NCBI RefSeq assembly: GCF_001562255.1
Contig: NZ_CP014301.1
Location: 744,001 to 808,000, forward strand
Source of the DNA: Bosea sp. PAMC 26642
Lineage (GTDB): Bacteria; Pseudomonadota; Alphaproteobacteria; Rhizobiales; Beijerinckiaceae
DNA: 64,000 nt
Direction: 5' to 3'
Shown: positions 35,762-44,605 of the stretch, one piece after another
Numbering within the stretch: position 1 is the first letter of the stretch
Layout of the letters: the number at the start of each line of letters is the position of its first letter
Position numbers and translations under genes: made by a program
The notes under the pieces: model-generated
The model's input: the letters and a program-made list of their open reading frames with translations, nothing else
Told to the model about the DNA's origin: nothing
Databases searched by the model: none

Positions 35762-37093
35762 TCAGACCTGTCTCGGCGCGAGCGCGCCATCACCGAAGAA
35801 CCCGCCCGGGCGCAGGATCAGCACCGCCGCGAGCAGCGTGTACACGGCGATGTCGCGCTGCTCCAGCGGCATGGTCGAAGACCAGACCACCTCGAAGGCA
35901 GCAATGCAAAGCCCGCCCAGCGCCGCACCGCCGACTGAGCCGATGCCGCCGAGGATCGCCGCCACCAGCGCCTTCAATCCCAGCGTGAAGCCTCCGGCAA
36001 ATCCCATGCCGCCATAGATCACGGTGACGATGACGCCGGCCATGCCGCAGGCGGCGCAGGCCAGGATCAGCGCCTTGTCGTGCACGGACCGCGCATCGAC
36101 GCCGAACAAGGCCGCCGTGCGCGCATCGTCGGAGACCGCTCGCCACGCCCGGCCATAGCCCGAATGCCAAATCAGCAGCACGATCCCGAGCGTGACGCTA
36201 AGCCCCGCCGCCGCGACCGCCAGGCCCAGCGGCGTCGTCGTCACGATGAAGCTTCCGGCCCTTGCCAGCGACCAGGGCTCGTTGAACACCGGCGGCAGCC
36301 AGCGCAGATCGGGCCCCTGCGCCAGCCGCAGATACTCCGATAGCGCGATCGAGAGCCCGATCGTGGCGATCAGCACCTGCTGGCCGTTGGCGCGAGCGAG
36401 CGGGCGCAGCACGAAGCGCCCCATCGCGAAGCCGTGGAACGCCGCCACCGCGAGTGCGACGCCAAACGCGATGAACAACCCCGAGGCCGGCGTCGAGACC
36501 GCCAGCGACAGCACCAGCGCCACCCCGACGACCGAGGACAGCGCCCCGAGCGCCGCAAACTCGCCGAAGCTCAGGATGATGCGCCCGGTCAGCCCGTAGA
36601 TCAGCGCATAGGAGCAGGCGAGCAGGGCGTAGATCGCCGCCGAGGGCAGGGCGCTCAAACCCTGCTGCAGCCCATAGGCGAGCGCCGGGGAAACCTCGGG
36701 CAGCGTCTCGGACGCAGCCGCGCCCGGATCCGGCGGCGGCTCCTGGCGGTTTTCCAGATAGAACCGCCGCAGCAGATAGAAGCTTGCATCGGGCATCGGC
36801 TCGCCGTCGAGCGCGATCCCGATCAGCGCGCCGCGTTGCGCTCCGACGCCTTCGCCGGCGAACAGGCAGTCGATCACGCGCCGTTGCGGCCGCCCGCCCC
36901 AGCTTTCGATCAGATAGGGGATGCGCAGGGTGTTGGGACGCAGTCCGGGCTCCGGCGCCTCGACCACGATCCGGGCATCAGGTGCGTTGTTGGGGACGAT
37001 CGCCTGCCGGCACAGCCGCTGCTGGTCGCTGTCGAAGGCGGCATTGCAGGACGCCAGCGCGAGAACGACCAGAATCGACAGGAGGCGGGACAT
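35762..37093 (-). CDS. LivH-like ABC permease with N-terminal lipoprotein-like domain
   Basis: 443 residues. The first 16 residues are a lipoprotein signal (MSRLLSILVVLALASC, lipobox L-A-S-C at 13-16). A soluble domain of about 130 residues follows and then a complete LivH-type permease from about residue 150 (YGLQQGLSALPSAAIYALLACSYALIYGLTGRIILSFGEFAALGA; RAVSDDARTAALFGVDARSVHDKALILACAACGMAG). LivH alone is normally about 290-300 residues, so the N-terminal 140 residues are an addition. No LivM, ATPase or binding-protein genes adjoin it; the flanking genes are hemB and threonine ammonia-lyase. Confidence 0.85.
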   Translation of the reverse strand: MSRLLSILVVLALASCNAAFDSDQQRLCRQAIVPNNAPDARIVVEAPEPGLRPNTLRIPYLIESWGGRPQRRVIDCLFAGEGVGAQRGALIGIALDGEPMPDASFYLLRRFYLENRQEPPPDPGAAASETLPEVSPALAYGLQQGLSALPSAAIYALLACSYALIYGLTGRIILSFGEFAALGALSSVVGVALVLSLAVSTPASGLFIAFGVALAVAAFHGFAMGRFVLRPLARANGQQVLIATIGLSIALSEYLRLAQGPDLRWLPPVFNEPWSLARAGSFIVTTTPLGLAVAAAGLSVTLGIVLLIWHSGYGRAWRAVSDDARTAALFGVDARSVHDKALILACAACGMAGVIVTVIYGGMGFAGGFTLGLKALVAAILGGIGSVGGAALGGLCIAAFEVVWSSTMPLEQRDIAVYTLLAAVLILRPGGFFGDGALAPRQV

Positions 37094-37137
37094 GTCGGCG
37101 CAGGCTAGCGCTGGCGACGACGCATTGAAACACCGTC

Positions 37138-37222
37138 GTCATTGCGAGGAGCGCAGCGACGAAGCAATCCAGGAGGACGTGGAGCGCGCGGCTCTGGATT
37201 GCTTCGCTGCGCTCGCAATGAC
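37138..37222. repeat. REP-like inverted repeat (GTCATTGCGAG family), copy 1
   Basis: The left arm GTCATTGCGAG...GAAGCAATCCAG (37138-37171) pairs with CTGGATTGCTTCGCTGCGCTCGCAATGAC on the right (37194-37222). The left arm has extra GA and AC insertions compared with copy 2 at 53991-54071. It lies between the permease and hemB genes. Confidence 0.85.
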
Positions 37223-37232
37223 GGGATGCGCT

Positions 37233-38297
<1,065 letters not shown>

Positions 38298-38470
38298 GAA
38301 AGCCTCCGCCCCCGCTTGAAAGCCGCCTGAAGCGCTTTCGCCAGGACATTAGCACATCGGAACCATTCCAAAACAGGGGCGATCGTCGCAAGGCGAGCCT
38401 GCGCCCGACGCCGGAGCGCGTTGACAACCACGACCCCTCCGGCCCAGAACCGCGGCGAACCGTCAGGGAT

Positions 38471-39535
38471 ATGCGCCGGATGCCGACCGAGGCCGAGATC
38501 ATCTGCGAGGTGCGCGGCGCGGCCGGGGTCGTCATTCTCGATCGCCCGAAGGCGCTGAATGCGCTCAGCCTCGGCATGGTCCGCGAGTTGGCAAAGGCGC
38601 TCGATGCCTGGGAACACGATCCGCAGGTCACGCGCGTCGTCGTCCTCAGCACCAGCGAGAAGGCGTTCTGCGCCGGCGGCGACATCCGCGCCCTGCACGA
38701 TCTCGGCCGCGAGGGGCGCCATGACGAGATGCTGGACTTCTGGCGCGAGGAATACATCCTCAACGCCCGCATTCAGAGCTATCCTAAGCCCTATCTCTCG
38801 CTGATCGACGGCATCGTCATGGGCGGCGGCGTCGGCATCTCGCTGCATGGCAGCCACCGCGTCGTCGGCGAGCGCTACCTCTTCGCCATGCCCGAGGTCG
38901 GCATCGGCTTCTTCCCCGATGTCGGCGCGACCTACGCTCTCCCGCGCCTGCCCGGCGCAACCGGCACCTATCTGGCACTGACGGGCGACCGCGTCGGCGC
39001 TGCTGACGCCCTGGCGATCGGGCTTGCCACCCACGCCGTGCCGAGCGCCCGCATGGCCGAGCTCACCGACGCGCTGACCGGGCGCGGTGCGCTCGACGAC
39101 ATCCTTGCCGGCTTCGTCGCCGATCCGGGCCCCGTGAGGCTCGGGTCCGAGCGTGCGACGATCGCGGCCTGTTTCGGCGCGGCCGACCTTGCAGCCGTCC
39201 GCTCGGCGCTCGCGTCGGCCGCTGCCGGGGGCAATGCCTTTGCCGCGAAGGCGCAGCAGACGCTCGCCGCGAAATCCCCGACCAGCATCGCCATCGCCTT
39301 CGAGCAGATGCGGCGCGGCACTGGCCTTGATTTCACTGAGGCGATGCGCACCGAGTTCCGCATCGTCTCGCGCATCGCGCACGGTCACGAGTTCTACGAG
39401 GGCGTCCGGGCCGTCGTGATCGACAAGGACAACGCGCCGCGCTGGCGGCCGGCCACGCTGGACGACGTCGATCCGGCCGCGATCGAAGCCTATTTCGCGC
39501 CGCTCGGCGCTTCCGAACTCGTGCTGGAGGCTTGA
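38471..39535 (+). CDS. 3-hydroxyisobutyryl-CoA hydrolase (enoyl-CoA hydratase family)
   Basis: 354 residues, typical of HIBCH. The crotonase oxyanion segment SEKAFCAGGDIRALHDLG and the HIBCH-specific IDGIVMGGGVGISLHGSHRVVGERYLFAMPEVGIGFFPDVGATYALPRL block are present, with catalytic Glu and Asp in MPEVGIGFFPD. The C-terminal FREGVRAVVIDKD-like motif reads FYEGVRAVVIDKDNAPRW. It acts in valine breakdown, hydrolysing 3-hydroxyisobutyryl-CoA. A second in-frame ATG (MPTEAE) three codons later is an alternative start. The DUF6163 gene begins 3 bp after its stop. Confidence 0.92.
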   Translation: MRRMPTEAEIICEVRGAAGVVILDRPKALNALSLGMVRELAKALDAWEHDPQVTRVVVLSTSEKAFCAGGDIRALHDLGREGRHDEMLDFWREEYILNARIQSYPKPYLSLIDGIVMGGGVGISLHGSHRVVGERYLFAMPEVGIGFFPDVGATYALPRLPGATGTYLALTGDRVGAADALAIGLATHAVPSARMAELTDALTGRGALDDILAGFVADPGPVRLGSERATIAACFGAADLAAVRSALASAAAGGNAFAAKAQQTLAAKSPTSIAIAFEQMRRGTGLDFTEAMRTEFRIVSRIAHGHEFYEGVRAVVIDKDNAPRWRPATLDDVDPAAIEAYFAPLGASELVLEA

Positions 39536-39538
39536 GCC

Positions 39539-39991
39539 GTGCCGATCGCAGGCGAAAGCGAGATGCGCGGCCAGGCCGGCATGGAGGCCCCCGGCATCGA
39601 CGAGCGCCAGGGGCGCGCGACCCGCTGGCGCGTTGTGCTGGTCTGGCTTCTGCGGCTGATCTCGATCGGCTGGCTTGCCAAGGGCCTGCTGGCCTGGGCC
39701 GTCATTCTCGGAGTCGGGATGGAAGGCCAGCCGCCCTTCGAGCAGCGCCTGCTGAGCTTCCAGGCGATCACCGTCTACTTCGCAGTGATCGATCTCGTCG
39801 CTGCGGTCGGCCTGTGGCTGACCAGCACCTGGGGCGGCGTGCTCTGGCTGCTCGCGGCGATCAGCCAGTTGCTGCTCGGGTTCTTCTTCCCCCGCCTGTT
39901 GCCGATCACGCCCATTCTGATCGGCAGCTATGTCGTCCTGATCCTGGCCTATTTCCTGGCGACCTGGGCGGCCGAGAACGAAGCGTCCTGA
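39539..39991 (+). CDS. DUF6163 membrane protein
   Basis: 150 residues from GTG 39539. It has four predicted membrane helices (VLVWLLRLISIGWLAKGLLAWAVIL, AITVYFAVIDLVAAVGLWL, GGVLWLLAAISQLLLGFFF, PILIGSYVVLILAYFLATW). The family sits beside ldtR in many rhizobia, as it does here, 207 bp upstream of ldtR. It is coupled to the preceding hydrolase gene. The function is unknown. Confidence 0.82.
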   Translation: MPIAGESEMRGQAGMEAPGIDERQGRATRWRVVLVWLLRLISIGWLAKGLLAWAVILGVGMEGQPPFEQRLLSFQAITVYFAVIDLVAAVGLWLTSTWGGVLWLLAAISQLLLGFFFPRLLPITPILIGSYVVLILAYFLATWAAENEAS

Positions 39992-40198
39992 CGAGAGTTG
40001 CCGGCACGCTCACGGTCCGCCCGCGGCGGAACCGCATCGATTGCCCCGAGTCATGGTAACAAACGCTTTAGCTTAAGCATTTCCTGTTTCACCTTGCATT
40101 CACCGAAACGGCTAAATCTCTGATTCATCCTGATATTTAAACTCGTTTTCATCCGCCACACCTATGGTGTTTCTCAGAAGCGGACCGGGAGAAAAATC

Positions 40199-40741
40199 TT
40201 GGCCGATATCCAACAGGCGGGATATACCATGAAAGCGAGTGTCAAGACTTCGGCTGTCACTAAGTCGGAGGAGGTTAGCCTCAAGGTAAAGCCACTTTAC
40301 CTTGAGTCGCTGACGCTGGTAGAGCGGCTGCATCGCCGCCTTCTCGACGTCATCAAGGACGAGTTCGAACGTCGCAACCGCGACGACGTCAACAGCGTGC
40401 AGGCGCTGCTGCTCTACAATATCGGCGATGCCGAGCTCAGTGCCAGCGAACTGCGCACCCGGGGTTACTATCTCGGCTCCAACGTTTCCTACAACGTCAA
40501 GAAGCTGGTCGAGCTCGGCTATCTCCACCATGCCCGCTCGCGCATCGACCGACGCTCGGTCCGCATCAGTCTGACCGAGAAGGGCGGCGAGGTGCACAAT
40601 CTCGTGAAGGGCGTCTACGACAAGCACGTCCAGACGGTCGAGCAGATCGGTGGCATCGCACCCGACGACTTCGAACGCATGAACAACGCGCTACTGCGTC
40701 TGGAGCGCTTCTGGACCGATCAGATCCGCTACAAGCTCTGA
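40199..40741 (+). CDS. ldtR: MarR-family regulator LdtR
   Basis: 180 residues counting from TTG 40199; an ATG at 40229 (MKASVKTSAV) is also possible. The winged-helix protein reads LYLESLTLVERLHRRLLDVIKDEFERRNRDDVNSVQALLLYNIGDAELSASELRTRGYYLGSNVSYNVKKLVELGYLHHARSRIDRRS, the diagnostic LdtR sequence known from Liberibacter and rhizobia. LdtR activates or controls L,D-transpeptidase genes and cell-wall stress tolerance. ldtP follows 259 bp downstream. A perfect 12-bp inverted repeat lies inside codons 28-36 of this gene. Confidence 0.93.
   Translation: MADIQQAGYTMKASVKTSAVTKSEEVSLKVKPLYLESLTLVERLHRRLLDVIKDEFERRNRDDVNSVQALLLYNIGDAELSASELRTRGYYLGSNVSYNVKKLVELGYLHHARSRIDRRSVRISLTEKGGEVHNLVKGVYDKHVQTVEQIGGIAPDDFERMNNALLRLERFWTDQIRYKL
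40280..40306. promoter_or_regulatory. Perfect 12-bp inverted repeat inside ldtR (candidate operator)
   Basis: CTCAAGGTAAAG (40280-40291), spacer CCA, CTTTACCTTGAG (40295-40306). The arms match with no mismatch. It lies within the first 36 codons of ldtR, just before the conserved LYLESLTLVERLHRR segment, so it is not merely a coding constraint of one side. Its position fits an autoregulatory operator or an mRNA hairpin limiting translation. Confidence 0.6.
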
Positions 40742-40761
40742 TCTGCGCGTATACGCGCAGA
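40742..40761. promoter_or_regulatory. 20-bp perfect palindrome directly after ldtR
   Basis: TCTGCGCGTATACGCGCAGA is a perfect self-complementary 20-mer beginning at the base after the ldtR stop codon and followed by AAAA. With no loop it is better suited to a dimeric protein-binding site than to a terminator, though either is possible. Confidence 0.5.
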
Positions 40762-40783
40762 AAAGGACCCGCCTTCCCCTCGC

Positions 40784-40814
40784 GGCCCGCTCCTGACTCT
40801 GGCAGGAGCGGGCC
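40784..40814 (+). terminator. Strong hairpin downstream of ldtR (12-bp stem)
   Basis: GGCCCGCTCCTG (40784-40795), loop ACTCTGG, CAGGAGCGGGCC (40803-40814), a perfect 12-bp GC-rich stem. It lacks a clean T-run (GTTGCGCTTTGGG follows), so it is a probable terminator or transcript-end stabiliser of ldtR rather than a certain one. Confidence 0.55.
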
Positions 40815-41000
40815 GTTGCGCTTTGGGCACAGCTGCCCCGGCAGAGGCCGCACGCCCGGTTCCGCCCCAAAATCGCCTTGCTCATCACGCGTCGTTAATC
40901 GTGCTAGCGGATGGTCCCGGCTGAACCCGGCCGGCTCTGCCCGCGAATGCGGCGATGCCAGGCCCAGCCGTGCCGCTTTTGATGTGAGGACGAGGATAAG

Positions 41001-42242
41001 ATGTCGACGATCAGCCTGACCCGCCGCGAGACCGTGCTGGCCCTGCTTTCGGGCGCTGCGACGGTCGCGAGCGTTCCGGCCTTCGCCCAGCAGGCGGAGT
41101 GGCGCCAGAACTACGATGCCGGCGCCGGCAACGCGGTTGCCCGCTCCCACACCCCGATGCTCTCGCCGGAATCCTTGCAGGCGACTGAAGCTGCGATCAA
41201 CGCCTATCGCGATCTCGCGGCGCGCGGTGGTTGGCCGACGGTCCAGCTCGGCGACAAGATGAGCGTCGGTGCGCGCGGTCCCGGCGTCGTCGCCTTGCGC
41301 CAGCGCCTGGTCGTCACCGGCGATCTCGACGCCAATGCCGGCACCAGCAACGTCTATGACTCCTATGTCGAGGCCGGCGTGCGCCGCTTCCAGTCGCGCA
41401 TGGGCCTCTCGACCACAGGCGCGATCAACCGCGCCACCGTCAATGCGATGAACGTGCCGATCGACCGCCGCATCCGCCAGCTCGAGACCAATGTGGTGCG
41501 CCTGCGCTCCTGGTCGGGCAATCTCGGCAACCGCTATGTCGTCGCCAATATCCCCGCTGCGATGGTCGAGACCGTCGAAAACGGCGTCGTCGCGACCCGC
41601 CATGCCGCCGGTGTCGGCAAGATCGACCGTCAGTCGCCGCTGCTGCAGACCAAGATCCCCGAGATCAACTTCAACCCGACCTGGACCGTGCCGGCCTCGA
41701 TCATCCGCAAGGATCTGATCCCGAAGATGCGCAAGGAGCCGGGTTACCTGACCGAGAGCCGCATCCGGATCATCGGCCCCAGCGGCGAGATTCCGCCCGA
41801 GCGCGTCAACTGGAACTCTGACGAGGCAACGCGCTACACCTTCCGGCAGGATCCTGGCGGCGATTTCAACTCGCTCGGCGTGGTGCGCATCAACATTCCC
41901 AGCCCGCATGGCGTCTACATGCACGACACGCCGGCCAAGGGCGTCTTCGGCGACGATTTCCGCTTCGTCTCCTCTGGCTGCATGCGCGTCCAGAACGTCA
42001 AGGACTACGTCGCCTGGCTGCTCAAGGAAACGCCCGGCTGGGACCGCGCCAAGATCGACGAAGTGATCGCGTCCGGTGAGCGCATCAACGCACGCATCAG
42101 CAATCCTGTGCCGTGCTACTGGGTCTATGTCACGGCCTGGGCGACGCCCGACGGCGGCGCCCAGTTCCGCGACGACATCTACAACAAGGATGGCCTCGGC
42201 CCCGCGCCGGTCGCCTCGCTGCAGGGCGAGCAGGACATCTGA
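41001..42242 (+). CDS. ldtP: L,D-transpeptidase LdtP (YkuD domain)
   Basis: 413 residues with a leader (MSTISLTRRETVLALLSGAATVASVPAFA; the RRE pair is Tat-like). A peptidoglycan-binding domain (GPGVVALRQRLVVTGDL...YVEAGVRRFQSRMGLSTTGAINRATVNAMNV, about 95-155) precedes the YkuD catalytic domain, with HDTPAKGVFGDDFRFVSSGCMRVQN supplying the catalytic histidine and cysteine. It forms 3-3 cross-links in peptidoglycan. The position after ldtR supports LdtR control. A strong terminator follows. Confidence 0.95.
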   Translation: MSTISLTRRETVLALLSGAATVASVPAFAQQAEWRQNYDAGAGNAVARSHTPMLSPESLQATEAAINAYRDLAARGGWPTVQLGDKMSVGARGPGVVALRQRLVVTGDLDANAGTSNVYDSYVEAGVRRFQSRMGLSTTGAINRATVNAMNVPIDRRIRQLETNVVRLRSWSGNLGNRYVVANIPAAMVETVENGVVATRHAAGVGKIDRQSPLLQTKIPEINFNPTWTVPASIIRKDLIPKMRKEPGYLTESRIRIIGPSGEIPPERVNWNSDEATRYTFRQDPGGDFNSLGVVRINIPSPHGVYMHDTPAKGVFGDDFRFVSSGCMRVQNVKDYVAWLLKETPGWDRAKIDEVIASGERINARISNPVPCYWVYVTAWATPDGGAQFRDDIYNKDGLGPAPVASLQGEQDI

Positions 42243-42268
42243 GCGGCTGCGTTTCGGCTGAAACGACG

Positions 42269-42297
42269 AGGCCCGCCGGAGACGGCGGGCCTTTTTT
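42269..42297 (+). terminator. Rho-independent terminator of ldtP
   Basis: A 10-bp stem (AGGCCCGCCG / CGGCGGGCCT) with a GAGA loop and six T residues (42292-42297), 27 bp after the ldtP stop. Confidence 0.95.
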
Positions 42298-42466
42298 GTT
42301 GGCGTTAAAGCGATAGCTGGTGGCCGCAACGGCTGCTGAGGGTGGAACAGGGGACATGATCAACTGGTCCGGAAGCAGACGTTCCACCTCCGGCCGTTGG
42401 GCACCATCGGGGCTGGGAGGGGGCCCGAAAGCGAACGCCGACCCTCTCGCGACGTATAGGGGTTTC

Positions 42467-43390
42467 TTAAACTGCCGATATCGATGACCGCGACCGGCGC
42501 GCGGTTTGCACGATGGCTTGAGCCACGGTCCGGAAGAGCAATGTGGGCAGATCATGTCCCATCCCCTCGATCATCATCAGTTCGGCATTCGGGATCGAGG
42601 CTGCGGTGTCCTGGCCGCAGGCAGGGGGAAAAAGGGGGTCGACTGTCCCGTGTATGACGAGTGTTGGCGCTTTGATCGCTGCCAGCCGCGAACGGCGGTC
42701 ACCGGCCACGGCCATGGCCGCGAGTTGCCGCCCGAACCCACCGGGTGAAGGGCCACGCCGCACTTCCTCTCGGAGAAGAGTGCGGCCCGCCTCCTCGTCG
42801 AACGGATAGGCGGCACCGGCGATGCGCCGTGCGAAGGCAATGCTGTGATCAAGGAAGCCCGCCTCGTCCGAAACGGGGTCAGGGGCCGGGCGCGTCATCA
42901 TCGCCATGGCGTCGGGCTCCGCCGAGGGCATGTCCGGGTTTCCAGTGGCAGACATGATCGAGGTGAGCGACAGAACGCGAGACGGGTGCTCGCTCGCCAT
43001 CACCTGGGCGATCATCCCACCCATTGATCGACCAACAACATGGGCCTGCGGGATGGACAGTGCATCGAGCAGCCCAACTGCATCCCCGGCCATGTCGGCG
43101 AGCATGTAGGGCACGGGTGGCCGCTGCCCCGCCATGAGGGAGGACGCCAACGCATTAAAATCCACGGCTCCGTGCTGGGAGAAGGAGGTCGAATAGCCAG
43201 CATCTCGATTGTCGAACCGGATGACGCGATAACCCAGCGCGGCAAGTTCCCCGCAAAAGGGATCTGCCCAGCGGATCATCTGCGTCCCGAGTCCGGAGAT
43301 GAGTAGGAGTGTTTCCGCCGCCTCCTCGCCGAAGCTGTCATAGGCGAGTGTGATGCCGTTGCAGTTCATGCGCTTCATCGTCGTTCTCAT
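42467..43390 (-). CDS. Alpha/beta-hydrolase
   Basis: 307 residues. LLISGLGTQMIRW forms the oxyanion region; RFDNRDAGYS follows; the nucleophile elbow is GRSMGG; an aspartate in HGTVDPLFP and histidine in GMGHDLP complete the triad. The GFDNRDxGxS pattern is typical of the aclacinomycin-methylesterase/epoxide-hydrolase-like branch. The substrate is unknown. The gene is convergent with ldtP, with a 170-bp gap that contains nothing recognisable beyond the terminator. Confidence 0.87.
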   Translation of the reverse strand: MRTTMKRMNCNGITLAYDSFGEEAAETLLLISGLGTQMIRWADPFCGELAALGYRVIRFDNRDAGYSTSFSQHGAVDFNALASSLMAGQRPPVPYMLADMAGDAVGLLDALSIPQAHVVGRSMGGMIAQVMASEHPSRVLSLTSIMSATGNPDMPSAEPDAMAMMTRPAPDPVSDEAGFLDHSIAFARRIAGAAYPFDEEAGRTLLREEVRRGPSPGGFGRQLAAMAVAGDRRSRLAAIKAPTLVIHGTVDPLFPPACGQDTAASIPNAELMMIEGMGHDLPTLLFRTVAQAIVQTARRSRSSISAV

Positions 43391-43393
43391 CTG

Positions 43394-43729
43394 TCAGATC
43401 CGGGTAGCCTGAAGCTTTTTCACCCAATGCAACAGGCGGTCCTGCAGCAGGCGCTCGCGGACATACTCGATGTCTTCTTCTTCGAGGCGCTCAACGATCT
43501 CGAACGTGAACGCCTCCGCCCCATGGGCAAGCCAGGCGTCTTGGAGCGAACGATGCGTGTTGTTGCCGAGCCGCAGGGTGAACCACAGGCGGGTCTGGAT
43601 CGTGGACAGGTCGGGAGCTTGGCCCACCCAGACCGCGCCGGTTGGTATACAGCGAACGGCGTAGATGCCGGTCGCGATTTCTCGCTTCTTGTAGGCCGCA
43701 ACGGCGGCCTTTCGGTCTTCGCGCTTCAT
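43394..43729 (-). CDS. GIY-YIG nuclease-family protein
   Basis: 111 residues from MKREDRK, with AGGAGG 10 bases upstream. The GIY-YIG core is TGIYAVRCIPTGAVWVGQAPDLST, where the second motif is VWVG instead of YIG; the catalytic arginine may be in TIQTRLWFTLR and the glutamate in EIVERLEEEDIEYVRERL. It is a single-domain protein without DNA-binding extension. It is transcribed away from a DUF2239 gene with a shared 119-bp regulatory gap, and lies 3 bp before the alpha/beta-hydrolase gene on the same strand. Confidence 0.83.
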   Translation of the reverse strand: MKREDRKAAVAAYKKREIATGIYAVRCIPTGAVWVGQAPDLSTIQTRLWFTLRLGNNTHRSLQDAWLAHGAEAFTFEIVERLEEEDIEYVRERLLQDRLLHWVKKLQATRI

Positions 43730-43783
43730 GACGTAGTCGCCTCCTGCGAGGGCGACGGCTAGCAGATCCAGTCCCAAGGCGCA

Positions 43784-43801
43784 ATATAACCCGGGTGATA
43801 T
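43784..43801. promoter_or_regulatory. Near-perfect 18-bp dyad in the GIY-YIG/DUF2239 intergenic region
   Basis: ATATAACCCGGGTGATAT is symmetric except for one base pair per arm. A half-site copy, TATCCGGGTAATTT, lies about 30 bp nearer to the DUF2239 gene (43818-43831). The position between divergent genes suggests an operator or overlapping promoter elements. Confidence 0.45.
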
Positions 43802-43848
43802 TGACTGCGAATTTCTATCCGGGTAATTTGAATAGAGCGGAGGGCCAT

Positions 43849-44484
43849 ATGTCCGACTACCTGTCCCAGCCATGCACTGCCTTCGTTGGCACGGAGCAAC
43901 TTGCAGCCGGAGCGCTGATCGACGTTGCTCTGGAGGTCAAAGCCGCCGAGGGCCACCGGCTGGACGCATCTATTCTCGTCTTCGACGATGCTTCGGGGTC
44001 CGTTTTGGATCTGGACCTACGCGGCACGACCGCCGAAATCGTGGTTCGCCTCACCGAGCGGGGCAGGCGGGAGGCAACGGCGGCCAAGACACAAATGGCG
44101 TTGGACCCCAACGCAGAGCCTCGCGGGCGCGGACGACCGAAACTCGGTGTGGTCGCCAGAGAGGTCACGCTGCTGCCTCGACACTGGGAATGGCTCTCCG
44201 CTCAGCCCGGAGGAGCGTCCCAAGCTTTGCGGCGCCTCGTTGACGCGGCTCGCCGTTCCGATGGCGGGCAGACCCAAACCAAGGCCGCGCGCGAAGCCGC
44301 CTATCGCTTTCTGACCGCGTTGGCGGGTGACCTTCCCGGTTACGAGGGTGCGATCCGGTCGTTGTTCGCGGGCGAGGAACAGGACTTTGCCGACCGCATG
44401 AACGCTTGGCCGCCCGACGTGAGACGTCATGCTTTGAAACTGGCGACCGGCTTAGGTAAGTTTCCAGCCACGTCGCGACAGTAA
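43849..44484 (+). CDS. DUF2239-family protein
   Basis: 211 residues from MSDYLSQPCTAFVG, with GGAGG 5 bases upstream. The family pattern is clear: TAFVGTEQLAAGALIDVALEVK, ILVFDDASGSVLDLDLRGT, RGRGRPKLGVVAREVTLLPRHWEWLSAQPGGASQALRRLVDAARR and a C-terminal helical part with AGDLPGYEGAIRSLFAGEEQDFADRMNAWPPDVRRHALKLA. The GRGRPKLGV...LLPRHWEWL segment looks like an AT-hook-like basic stretch followed by a helix-turn-helix or ribbon-helix fold. The family has no known role. Confidence 0.8.
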   Translation: MSDYLSQPCTAFVGTEQLAAGALIDVALEVKAAEGHRLDASILVFDDASGSVLDLDLRGTTAEIVVRLTERGRREATAAKTQMALDPNAEPRGRGRPKLGVVAREVTLLPRHWEWLSAQPGGASQALRRLVDAARRSDGGQTQTKAAREAAYRFLTALAGDLPGYEGAIRSLFAGEEQDFADRMNAWPPDVRRHALKLATGLGKFPATSRQ

Positions 44485-44605
44485 GGGACAAGGCGCGTTG
44501 TGCGCGTGCCGCCTCTGCCCGAGAGCGGACGTCGGCAATGCCCGAGATGGGTCGTAAGCAGCTGTTCTCCGACCGCAACCCAGCAGCCGATGACGCGATA
44601 CAGCA

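Noticed and set aside
40566..42329. 587-codon open frame antisense to ldtR and ldtP
   Set aside because: It runs across two well-supported genes, the regulatory gap and the ldtP terminator, with no start signal. It is a shadow.
42298..42466. Possible IS remnant between ldtP and the alpha/beta-hydrolase
   Set aside because: Scattered complementary words (GTGGAAC/GTTCCAC) are too short and no transposase fragment can be read in any frame.
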